NCBI RefSeq assembly: GCF_030077735.1
Contig: NZ_JASJEU010000024.1
Coordinates: forward strand, 124,001 to 188,000
DNA: 64,000 bases
Origin: Gordonibacter faecis
Lineage (GTDB): Bacteria > Actinomycetota > Coriobacteriia > Coriobacteriales > Eggerthellaceae
Reading direction: 5' to 3'
Position numbers and translations under genes: made by a program. The notes below the pieces were generated by a model that searched no databases, had not been told where the DNA came from, and saw only the letters and a list, made by a program, of their open reading frames with translations. Positions 49,728 through 57,082 of this stretch are shown piece after piece (position 1 is the stretch's first letter; every line of letters starts with the position of its first letter).

Positions 49728-50239
49728 TGACCACTCATTCCGACATCGAACAATATCGCTGGATACTCGACCGCACGGTCGAATCTGTAAAAAGCGTCGA
49801 TGGGAAAAACGGGGTTACTACCGCAATATTGGCTGGTTTGGCGGCAATTTTGTTCTCGAACGACAACTTCTCATCTTCTGTTTTTGCCGCACTCTCCGGT
49901 AAGTCGAATACGATGTGCTTAGTTATGCTGGCGGGCATTTTAATTTCGACCGCACTCGTTATTTTCTCTCTGTTTGCGTCTCTTATACCTAGAACGAAAT
50001 GTGAAGGAGATTCGAGTTTGTACTTCGGCACGATAGCCAAGCATAAGGATTTTTTATCTTACAAAAGAGAACTGGTTAGTCAAGACTACTCCATCGAGGA
50101 CGACTTAGTTAACCAGATATATATTAATTCTAAGATATGCCGAACGAAAATGCGTTGGCACTCGGTAGCTTCGTTTTCCACGTATCTACTGATCTTGTTT
50201 ATCGCTGGTTTTTCCATCTGCTATGTGATTGGAGTGTGA
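49724..50239 (+). CDS. pycTM: Pycsar-type membrane effector (PycTM-like)
   Basis: A 171-residue membrane protein with hydrophobic segments near 28-48, 68-92 and 147-168. Between them lies a cytoplasmic stretch, SLYFGTIAKHKDFLSYKREL and DDLVNQIYINSKICRTKMRW, which matches the conserved pattern of the Pycsar effector domain (DUF5706 type). Known PycTM effectors bind cyclic CMP/UMP and disrupt the inner membrane. The start ATG overlaps the repressor stop (ATGA), so it is made with the repressor, and the cyclase follows after 2 bases. Assignment rests on pattern recognition and the cyclase neighbour. Confidence 0.85.
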   Translation: MMTTHSDIEQYRWILDRTVESVKSVDGKNGVTTAILAGLAAILFSNDNFSSSVFAALSGKSNTMCLVMLAGILISTALVIFSLFASLIPRTKCEGDSSLYFGTIAKHKDFLSYKRELVSQDYSIEDDLVNQIYINSKICRTKMRWHSVASFSTYLLILFIAGFSICYVIGV

Positions 50240-50241
50240 AT

Positions 50242-50985
50242 ATGGGGTACGACTACAAGAGCGGAAAGAAACGGGTCGACGACATTCTTTCTGGGAAAAT
50301 TGAGATTGTTGAATCTGGGAAACTCCCATCTGATGACAATTTCACTTTCGATAATGCCTACCATTCTTGGGTCATGGCGATCTTCGTCGACATAAGGGAT
50401 TCCACCTCGCTCATGGCAAAGGACGATCAAGAGTACGTCGCTAAGGTCGTTCGCTCCTTCACGTCGGAAATTATCGAGATATTGAGGGGAGACGACCGGG
50501 AACGAGAGCTTGGCATCAGAGGTGATTGCGTTTATGCGATATACACCACGCCTTATAAAAGCGATGTATATGAAGTGTTCAATAAGACGGCTTGGATTAA
50601 CACCTACCTCAACATGCTCAACGCATTGTTGCGGAAGCATGGATACGAGAAGATAAAAGCCGGCATTGGAGTCGCGCTTGGCAACGATCACGTTATAAAA
50701 GCAGGGCGAAAAGGCACCGGCATCAACTCGACGGTATGGATGGGCGAAGCAGTATCCAAAGCAGCAAAGCTATCAAGCTACGGGGATAAGATCGTTGGCA
50801 GCAGAATAGTGTTATCGAGCCTCGTCTATAACAACATAATCGAGAAGTACAAAGAGGATCACCCGGACAAAAACGTCGAGGGTTGGTTCCATTCATCGGA
50901 AAGCATCCCTTACTACGGAGCGAAGTACTGCAGCGTCATAATGACAGACATGGACAACTGGATTGAAGAAGGCATGCCAGATTAA
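50242..50985 (+). CDS. pycC: Class III nucleotide cyclase, probable Pycsar pyrimidine cyclase
   Basis: A 247-residue cytoplasmic cyclase. The catalytic core is VMAIFVDIRDSTSLM with metal ligand Asp50, and LGIRGDCVYAIY with the second Asp95; GIGVALGNDHVIKAGRKGTG and TVWMGEAVSKAAKLSS are further conserved blocks of the PycC type. The lone cyclase domain, with no sensor domain, and the adjacent effector indicate cCMP or cUMP synthesis on phage infection. Which pyrimidine it uses cannot be read. The ATG at 50242 has GGAG 7 bases upstream. No terminator is seen before the integrase leader. Confidence 0.88.
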   Translation: MGYDYKSGKKRVDDILSGKIEIVESGKLPSDDNFTFDNAYHSWVMAIFVDIRDSTSLMAKDDQEYVAKVVRSFTSEIIEILRGDDRERELGIRGDCVYAIYTTPYKSDVYEVFNKTAWINTYLNMLNALLRKHGYEKIKAGIGVALGNDHVIKAGRKGTGINSTVWMGEAVSKAAKLSSYGDKIVGSRIVLSSLVYNNIIEKYKEDHPDKNVEGWFHSSESIPYYGAKYCSVIMTDMDNWIEEGMPD

Positions 50986-51018
50986 TAAATCTAGGAGGCA
51001 TAGCGACAATCGTAAGGA

Positions 51019-51057
51019 AAGCCCCACGCATATGGGCGGCCACCCTGCGCGAGGCTT
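51019..51057 (+). promoter_or_regulatory. Stem-loop leader upstream of integrase
   Basis: AAGCC (51019-51023) pairs with GGCTT (51053-51057), and CGCA (51027-51030) with TGCG (51046-51049). It matches the arrangement upstream of the left-end gene (13195-13231), AAGCC-CC then loop then GCGA-GGCT. No T-run follows, so it is not a plain terminator; a regulatory or ncRNA role is possible. Confidence 0.4.
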
Positions 51058-51104
51058 AAGCAAGAACCCATCAACCTAAGTCGAAAGGCTAGGTGAAGTA
51101 TACC

Positions 51105-52229
51105 ATGCCCAGAAAGCGTAAGCGGCGTTCATGGGGCTCTATTACCACCATAACGAAGAACAAGCATGTCCTAAGGTGGATGGAGAACACCCCCGAGGGC
51201 CGTAAGAGGCGATCACGTACAGTCTATTGTACCTACAAAGAAGCTTGCCTGGAACTGAGTAAGCTGCGAGTTAAGCACTCGAATGACCACCCTGTTCCCA
51301 CCATCGAAGAAGCCTTTAACATGTGGTATCTCCCTTGGATTAACAGAAGGGTCGCCGAGGGTAAAACCAAGGACAACACTCGTAAAGCTTATCTCATATG
51401 TTGGCGCAACATTGTGGCCCCAGAATGGAGCAACGTCCCCCTCGATAGCGTAAAACCAGAGCGCGTACAACGCTGGTTCTTGACACTTTCTACCGGCAAC
51501 GCGAGCCATGCGATTGTCGTGTTGCGTCGGATATTCGACTTCGCGGTACAGTACGAGTTGGTCGAGTCAAACAAATTCCGCCTCACCTATGAGATGCCTA
51601 CCAGGAAAAAATCAGTAAGAACCACTGATACCTACGATCTGCAACAAGCAAACGCCGTCTTTGAGCGCGTACACGGTGCGCTTGTGGAAGCTCCCTATAT
51701 CTTGGCATGTTTTGGCAGCGCCCGATCTGGCGAAGCCCTCGGAGTACGCGCCAGCGAAGTGTCGCTTGTTCAATCGCATGGCATGCAACTCGCAACTGTG
51801 CCAATAGTTCGGAGGATGGAAAAAGAAGGTGATACACCGATGCCGGATGGCGACCTCAAGAACCCACAGAGTGTACGCACCATTGTTATCCCTGAGCCAT
51901 ATGGCACGCGTTTGTACGAGATAGCGCAGACAAAGATTTGTGACGGTATTGAATGGCTTGCCGATAGAGGTGATGGCCTACCGTTCAATGTCATGAGCCT
52001 AAAGTACGCCTGGATAGCCGAGATAGAGGAAGATGCGATACCCTTTGCGAACCTACGCAACTCGTGGCGTACGTTTGCGCAATACGACTGGGGCATAGAT
52101 TTCGACACCTTGGAATTCCTCATGGGGCACATCCCACCAGGCGTCTCCGGCAAGCACTATCTACGCCCAACAGTTGAGAATTTAGTCAATGCCGTAGCGA
52201 AAGCAATGGTGCAATCACAGGTCACTTAG
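51105..52229 (+). CDS. int: Tyrosine integrase
   Basis: A 374-residue site-specific recombinase. The first 60 residues are basic (MPRKRKRRSWGSITTITKNK) and form the arm-binding part; residues 70-170 are the core-binding domain (SAM-like). The catalytic domain has Arg in GSARSGEALGVR, Arg in PFANLRNSWRTFA where HxxR is usual (the His is missing), His in LMGHIPP and the nucleophile Tyr in GKHYLRP. The ATG at 51105 follows AGGTG; a GTG at 51093 is possible. Its stop overlaps the right arm-type site. Confidence 0.93.
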   Translation: MPRKRKRRSWGSITTITKNKHVLRWMENTPEGRKRRSRTVYCTYKEACLELSKLRVKHSNDHPVPTIEEAFNMWYLPWINRRVAEGKTKDNTRKAYLICWRNIVAPEWSNVPLDSVKPERVQRWFLTLSTGNASHAIVVLRRIFDFAVQYELVESNKFRLTYEMPTRKKSVRTTDTYDLQQANAVFERVHGALVEAPYILACFGSARSGEALGVRASEVSLVQSHGMQLATVPIVRRMEKEGDTPMPDGDLKNPQSVRTIVIPEPYGTRLYEIAQTKICDGIEWLADRGDGLPFNVMSLKYAWIAEIEEDAIPFANLRNSWRTFAQYDWGIDFDTLEFLMGHIPPGVSGKHYLRPTVENLVNAVAKAMVQSQVT

Positions 52230-52244
52230 GATATTTTAGGATAT
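52224..52244 (+). repeat. Probable integrase arm-type site, right end
   Basis: ACTTAGGATATT then GGATAT after 3 bases, the partner of 13104-13125. It overlaps the last codons of the integrase gene and lies 36 bases from the attR core. Confidence 0.45.
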
Positions 52245-52279
52245 TTCAAAGAATATCACCTGGTCAGAGCGTTTTAATC

Positions 52280-52295
52280 TTAAGAAGTCCTTAAG
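52280..52295. repeat. attR core
   Basis: TTAAGAAGTCCTTAAG, identical to 13005-13020. The TAA stop codon of the histidine kinase gene (52291-52293) lies inside it, so integration keeps the kinase whole. This places the original bacterial site exactly between the kinase gene and the ABC ATPase gene. Confidence 0.85.
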
Positions 52296-53463
52296 GCTCG
52301 CACGGAAACTCGAGGGTTACGCGGAGACCGGGGGTGGTGGTTTCGAGGTGCGTGGTGCCACCCATCTGATCAATGAGGTAGTGAACGATGAAGAGGCCAA
52401 GACCGGCGCCGGGAGCATCCGTGGCATTGCGGCCGCGGTAGAAGCGATCGCAGGCGAACGGGAGATCCTCGGGAGCGATGCCGGGACCGAAGTCGCGCAC
52501 GTCAACGCGGTAGGTGCCATCTGTGGTACACGCACCGGACACTTCCACCGGCGAGCCGGGCGCATACTTGCGCGCGTTCGCGATGAGGTTCTCGAGCGCT
52601 TGGGCGAGGCGTTTCGGGTCGTGACGCACAAGGGCGTGGTCGACGCGCACCAGACGCACGTCGCCCGTAGCGTCGAAGTCGGCAACGGCGACGCGCAGCG
52701 TTTCGTGAATGGGCGCGTCTGTGGGCACCACACTCATACGATCGAGATCGGCAAGCGCGTGCAGAAACAAATCGTCGGTGAGCTGGGTCACTTCGTCACA
52801 CTTGCGGGCGATGGTGCGCGCATAGCTGGCACGCTCTTCCTCGTCGCGCGCGAGGCCCAACTCAAGCGCCTCGGAGTAGGCACGAATGGACGCGATAGGC
52901 GTTTTGATATCGTGCGAGAGCGCGGCAATGGAGGTCTTACCCTGCTCGAAGGCTTCCGCTTCCGCAGCACGTGCGCGCTTAATTTCCGTGCGCATGTTAT
53001 CGAATGCCCAGGTGAAGCGGCCGAAGGGGTTGGTGCGTTCGTAGGCAAGCGGCATATCGAGGTTGCCCGCTGCCACCTCACCCGCAAAGTGTTCCAGCTT
53101 GGTGAAGGGACGCACGACGCTTACATACAGATACGCTACCACGCCCCACGCAACCGCTGCTCCCGCCGCGCACAGCACCCAAATCAGCACTATCGGCAGC
53201 GAACTGCGCACGTCCGCTGCACGGCGGAGTGCCTCTTGTGCCTCAATGAGCACCTGATCAGCTTCGGAAGACGCACCAGCATCGTTGAGTGAGGCGCGCG
53301 CTTCGTTGAGCGCCACCACTTCCTCCCGCAGCTGGGATGCCGTAGTATCGTGGGATAACACATACGTTGCGCTCACGGCACAGGCAACGAGAACAAGAGA
53401 GGCGATGGCTGCGCATGCAATAAGCCGGGTGCGAATCGAACGCGCTTGCCCACCTGCCTTCAC
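52291..53463 (-). CDS. Sensor histidine kinase
   Basis: A 390-residue membrane sensor. Two membrane helices (about 12-34 and 88-112) flank a roughly 50-residue extracytoplasmic sensor, then HAMP (about 112-165), the HisKA dimer with ALSHDIKTPIASI (His near residue 184) and the ATPase (NARKYAPGSP, RDFGPGI, GAGLGLFI). It overlaps the response regulator by 4 bases. Its stop codon is part of the phage attachment core. It was probably cotranscribed with the ABC ATPase and permease now on the other side of the prophage. Confidence 0.93.
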   Translation of the reverse strand: MKAGGQARSIRTRLIACAAIASLVLVACAVSATYVLSHDTTASQLREEVVALNEARASLNDAGASSEADQVLIEAQEALRRAADVRSSLPIVLIWVLCAAGAAVAWGVVAYLYVSVVRPFTKLEHFAGEVAAGNLDMPLAYERTNPFGRFTWAFDNMRTEIKRARAAEAEAFEQGKTSIAALSHDIKTPIASIRAYSEALELGLARDEEERASYARTIARKCDEVTQLTDDLFLHALADLDRMSVVPTDAPIHETLRVAVADFDATGDVRLVRVDHALVRHDPKRLAQALENLIANARKYAPGSPVEVSGACTTDGTYRVDVRDFGPGIAPEDLPFACDRFYRGRNATDAPGAGLGLFIVHYLIDQMGGTTHLETTTPGLRVTLEFPCEP

Positions 53464-54158
53464 GATACGCCCTCGCCTTCGGCTGCCTCGAAGCGATAGC
53501 CGCGACCACGCACGGTCACGAAGTGCACAGGGTGCGCTGGGTCATCCTCCAGCTTCGCGCGCAGCCAGCTCATATGCACCGATACCGTCTGCGGCTCGAC
53601 TTCCGAGAATGCACCCCACACCTCGGCAAGCAGTCGCTCCTTCGACACCGTTTCGCCCGCATGCAGCGCGAGATAGCGGGCAAGCGCAAACTCCTTCGGC
53701 GAAAGCGCTATCGGTTCACCGCGCTTCATGATTGCACCGGCGGCCTCGTCAAACGCAAACGGACCCACCATCAGCGGTTGCCCGGTGTCGTGCCCGCGCC
53801 CTGCGCGGCGTAGAAGCGCGTTCACGTGTGCGAGTAACTCCCGCAGCGAATAGGGCTTCGGCAGGTAATCATCGCCGCCGGTGTCAAGCCCCACAATGCG
53901 ATCCGTCTCACTCGTGCGCGCCGACGCGAACACGATGGGAACGTCGCTCGCGCGCCGTAGGGCCGCGCACGCTGCAAACCCGTCGTCACCCGGAAGGTTA
54001 ACATCGAGCAACACCAGGTCAAACGCTCGCGCGCCCAACACCTCGTAGGCACCTTCCGCACTCGCAACTCGCTCGACCGCAAACCCCCCGCTTTCCAAAA
54101 AGCGTGCGACAATGGCAGACAAATCCGCGTCGTCGTCCACAATGAGTATGCTCGGCAC
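53460..54158 (-). CDS. OmpR-family response regulator
   Basis: A 232-residue DNA-binding regulator. The receiver domain has acidic pocket DDDAD near residue 8, phospho-acceptor Asp in LVLLDVNLPGDDGF near residue 51, the Thr/Ser-like position and Lys in DDYLPKPYSLRE. The C-terminal winged helix (about 130-228) includes LSPKEFALARYLA and VSVHMSWLRAKLEDD. It starts at GTG 54158. Likely target: the operon that includes the ABC transporter. Confidence 0.94.
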   Translation of the reverse strand: MPSILIVDDDADLSAIVARFLESGGFAVERVASAEGAYEVLGARAFDLVLLDVNLPGDDGFAACAALRRASDVPIVFASARTSETDRIVGLDTGGDDYLPKPYSLRELLAHVNALLRRAGRGHDTGQPLMVGPFAFDEAAGAIMKRGEPIALSPKEFALARYLALHAGETVSKERLLAEVWGAFSEVEPQTVSVHMSWLRAKLEDDPAHPVHFVTVRGRGYRFEAAEGEGVS

Positions 54159-54191
54159 ACCTACCCCCGCCCCGCGTCCTAGCAGTTTTTG

Positions 54192-54704
54192 CTAGGCTCG
54201 CGTCTTCTTCCACTTTCTGATCTTGCCTCGAAATGACTTGTAGGGCGCAACGGTGTTCATATATATCCATTTCCACACTGGCCAGTTCGAAGGAGTTGAT
54301 TGCGCCCACTTCCTGCCGCCCGGCTCGAACAATTCCTCGTCGGAAAACCCGTCCACCCACCGCACAAGCGAGTCCACGCCGTCCTCGAACGCCCGTATGA
54401 GGCCATCCATCGACTCTGTGCTGTACCGGTCGTAGAAACCCTGATACAAAGCGCCCATTTGATTCCACTTGAAACCGGGAGCGGGCGTGACAACATCCTT
54501 ACCTGCCAACTCATCGGCATCCCAGCCACGCAGTAGCTCCATCCATCCCAACTGGTAGGCCAGCATCTCGCGTGGCGTGCGATCCACGCCCTCGGCCATT
54601 GCATTGGCCTCGGCCTCAGCCACGTCGTCGAACTCAGTTACGAACAGCGCTGCCGTTTTTCGAATCTCGGCAATCAGCGCTTCCTTGCTCTCATACCCCT
54701 GCAT
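54192..54704 (-). CDS. ClbS/DfsB-family four-helix protein
   Basis: A 170-residue protein of the DUF1706/ClbS-DfsB group. It opens MQGYESKEALIAEIRKTAAL and has the family block DRTPREMLAYQLGWMELLRG, with NWPVWKWIYMNTVAPYKSFR at the end. ClbS detoxifies colibactin; here the substrate is unknown, and a general four-helix hydrolase or binding role is plausible. It lies between the response regulator and an ABC ATPase, in the same direction. The ATG at 54704 follows GAGGAGC. Confidence 0.85.
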   Translation of the reverse strand: MQGYESKEALIAEIRKTAALFVTEFDDVAEAEANAMAEGVDRTPREMLAYQLGWMELLRGWDADELAGKDVVTPAPGFKWNQMGALYQGFYDRYSTESMDGLIRAFEDGVDSLVRWVDGFSDEELFEPGGRKWAQSTPSNWPVWKWIYMNTVAPYKSFRGKIRKWKKTRA

Positions 54705-54787
54705 CACAGCTCCTCTCTTGCGGATGCGAGAATTCACAGCACCCGAGCCATATTCACCCGCGCGTTACGACAGGTTTACCTTGTTTT

Positions 54788-55429
54788 TCAGTAGATGGAC
54801 GTGCCGTACTGCAACAGGACGAACTCGTCGAGCACGTGCTCAACATCGGCCACGAGGTGGGTTGAAAGCAGGATGGTGGCATCGCGATGGTAGTTGCGAA
54901 TGATGGTGTCTAAAATGAAGTCGCGTGCCGCCGGGTCGACGCCGCCGATGGGTTCGTCGAGCAGATAGAGTGCCGCACGTCGCGCCATCACCATGACAAG
55001 CTGCACTTTTTCCTTCGTACCCTTCGAGAGCGCGCCAAGGTGCGCATCCTGTGGAACCGCCAAGCGTGCGAGCATGTCCTGGGCGAGCAGTCGGTCGAAG
55101 TCGGCGTAGAAGTCTTCGAAGTACCGTATCGCCTGCGACACTTTCATACCTGGCGCGAAATACGGGCGTTCGGGCAGATAGGACACAAGCGCCTTCGTGT
55201 CAGGCCCCGGCTCGCGACCACAGATGAGCACCTGACCAGCCGTAGGACGCAGAAGCCCCGCGATAAGCTTGATAAGCGTTGTTTTGCCGCTACCGTTCGG
55301 ACCGAGCAACCCCACCACGCGCCCGCGCGGCAACGTAAGGAAAAGCGGAGCGAGCGCTGGCTGCGCACCATAGCACTTCTCAAGCCCCCTACACTCAAGC
55401 ACCGGTATCGCCACTTCCTCGTAGGCCAT
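54788..55429 (-). CDS. Orphan ABC ATPase with shortened C-terminus
   Basis: A 213-residue ATPase with Walker A (GPNGSGKTTLIKLIAG), a degenerate signature (GALSKGTKEKVQLVMVMARR, SKG in place of SGG), Walker B (LYLLDEPIGGVD) and the H-loop His in ILLSTHLV. It ends abruptly (EFVLLQYGTSIY), where relatives usually run 15-80 residues longer, and no permease gene is beside it. It may be a remnant after deletion of its partner, or a lone regulator. Confidence 0.8.
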   Translation of the reverse strand: MAYEEVAIPVLECRGLEKCYGAQPALAPLFLTLPRGRVVGLLGPNGSGKTTLIKLIAGLLRPTAGQVLICGREPGPDTKALVSYLPERPYFAPGMKVSQAIRYFEDFYADFDRLLAQDMLARLAVPQDAHLGALSKGTKEKVQLVMVMARRAALYLLDEPIGGVDPAARDFILDTIIRNYHRDATILLSTHLVADVEHVLDEFVLLQYGTSIY

Positions 55430-55510
55430 AAGCCCCCCTTTGCGTCGTCCGCCTCCCCCATTCGCGCGAACTTTATGGTGGAGGGTTCGGCGGCCTTCGG
55501 CCACCGAACC

Positions 55511-56926
55511 CTATTTCATCATGTCTTGTAAATTCTTCAAGTCCGCCATGCTCATGCCGCCCATACCGCCGGGGAGGCCCATGCGGCGGCGACGGCCCTT
55601 CTTGCCTTTCTTACCCTTTTTGCCGCCCGCCAGTTCCTCGGCGGAAGGCATGAACTTCTTCATCATCTTTTTTGTTTCGTTGAACTTCTTGATGAGTTGG
55701 TTCACATCCGACACACTCACGCCAGCACCAGCCGCAATGCGCGCGCGGCGCGAGCCGTTCAGTAGGTCGGGCTTCTCACGTTCGGCCTTCGTCATAGAGT
55801 TGATGATAACTTCCATGTGATCGAGCGCGCCCTCGTCCACCTGGCCACTTCCGAGCGCCTTATCGCCGCCGGGCAGCGCAGCAATCAGCTTCGACACGCC
55901 ACCCATCTTGCGAATTTGGCGGTTCATGTCGATGAAGTCGTTCAGGGTGAGGTTCGCACGCATCATGCGTTCGGCCTGCTCCTGCTCCACTTCTTCCTGC
56001 TGCACCTTCACGGCGCTCTCGATGAGGCTGACCACATCACCCATGCCGAGGATGCGCTTCGCCATGCGGTCGGGGTGGAATTCTTCCAGCGAGTCGGGTT
56101 TCTCGCCCGACGAGATGAACTTGATGGGCTTGCCCGTCACCTGCTTGATGGAAAGGGCACCGCCGCCGCGCGCGTCGCCGTCCATCTTCGACATGATAAC
56201 GCCGTCGAAATCCACGCGCTCGGCGAATGCGCTGGCCACGTTCACCACGTCTTGGCCGGTCATGGCATCCACCACCATGAGAATCTGGTCAGGCTTCACG
56301 GCGCGCTTGATGGCTTCAGCTTCTTCCATCATCTCGTCGTCCACGTGGAGGCGGCCCGCCGTGTCCACAATCACCACGTCGCGTAGGTTGTCGATGGCGT
56401 CCTGGATGCCCTCCTGGGCAATGCGCACGGGGTCCTGCCCGTCACCGCGATACACGCGCACGCCAATCTCGCCGCCAAGCGTTTGCAGCTGGTCGGCCGC
56501 CGCGGGACGGTACACGTCGCAAGCCACGAGCAGCGGGTTGTGGTTCTCCTGCTTCAGACGATACGCCAGCTTCGCGGCGGCGGTCGTCTTGCCGGAGCCT
56601 TGCAGTCCCACCAGCATAATAACGTTGGGAATGCGGCTTCCCAGCACCAGCTTGGAGTCGGTGCGACCGAGTAGTTCCGTCAGTTCGTCAAGCACAATCT
56701 TGATGACGTTTTGCGCCGGCGTGAGCGAGTCGAGCACCTCCGCATCAAGGCAGCGCTCCTTCGTGCGCGCGACGAACGTCTTCACCACCTTGAAGTTGAC
56801 GTCGGCCTCCAGAAGCGCCATGCGAATCTCGCGCATAGCGTCGTTGATATCGTCTTCGGTCAGGCGGCCCTTGCCACGCAACCCACTAAATATGCCCTGC
56901 AGTCGTTCGGAAAGGTTCTCAAGCAT
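55511..56926 (-). CDS. ffh: Signal recognition particle protein Ffh
   Basis: A 471-residue SRP GTPase that captures signal sequences on nascent chains and delivers them to FtsY. N domain (about 1-85), G domain with GLQGSGKTTAAAKLAYR near residue 106, DTAGRLHVDDEMM and TKMDGDARGGG-like MSKMDGDARGGGALS, and the Met-rich M domain to the end (MMRANLTLNDFIDMNRQIRK). The tail is Lys/Gly/Met-rich. The ATG at 56926 gives the standard start MLENLSERLQGIFSGLRGKG. Confidence 0.97.
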   Translation of the reverse strand: MLENLSERLQGIFSGLRGKGRLTEDDINDAMREIRMALLEADVNFKVVKTFVARTKERCLDAEVLDSLTPAQNVIKIVLDELTELLGRTDSKLVLGSRIPNVIMLVGLQGSGKTTAAAKLAYRLKQENHNPLLVACDVYRPAAADQLQTLGGEIGVRVYRGDGQDPVRIAQEGIQDAIDNLRDVVIVDTAGRLHVDDEMMEEAEAIKRAVKPDQILMVVDAMTGQDVVNVASAFAERVDFDGVIMSKMDGDARGGGALSIKQVTGKPIKFISSGEKPDSLEEFHPDRMAKRILGMGDVVSLIESAVKVQQEEVEQEQAERMMRANLTLNDFIDMNRQIRKMGGVSKLIAALPGGDKALGSGQVDEGALDHMEVIINSMTKAEREKPDLLNGSRRARIAAGAGVSVSDVNQLIKKFNETKKMMKKFMPSAEELAGGKKGKKGKKGRRRRMGLPGGMGGMSMADLKNLQDMMK

Positions 56927-57082
56927 GGGAAAAACTCCTTGCCGCGAAGTAACGTTTTCAATCAAACTCGAATTATAACGAAGCGAAGCGAGTCGCGCCT
57001 TCCCTCCCCCAAAACTGCGTGAATGAGGTGGTGTGATGACACCTTCGTCTACTGACGGAGAACTCCGGCGAGGCACTTACTG

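Larger units (their letters stand above)
13005..52295. mobile_element. Complete siphovirus-type prophage (about 39.3 kb)
   Basis: The element is bounded by identical 16-bp cores and contains integrase, divergent immunity genes, recombination and replication genes, packaging, head, tail and lysis modules, in the usual order for an HK97-fold siphovirus. All lytic genes read leftward; only the left-end small gene and the repressor/Pycsar/integrase block read rightward. No structural gene is visibly broken, so it may be inducible. Two early zinc-ribbon genes show frameshifts. Confidence 0.93.

Noticed and set aside
52291..55429. Kinase, regulator, ClbS-like protein and ABC ATPase as part of the prophage
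   Set aside because: They lie outside the 16-bp core repeats, match host base composition and complete an operon with genes on the other side of the phage.
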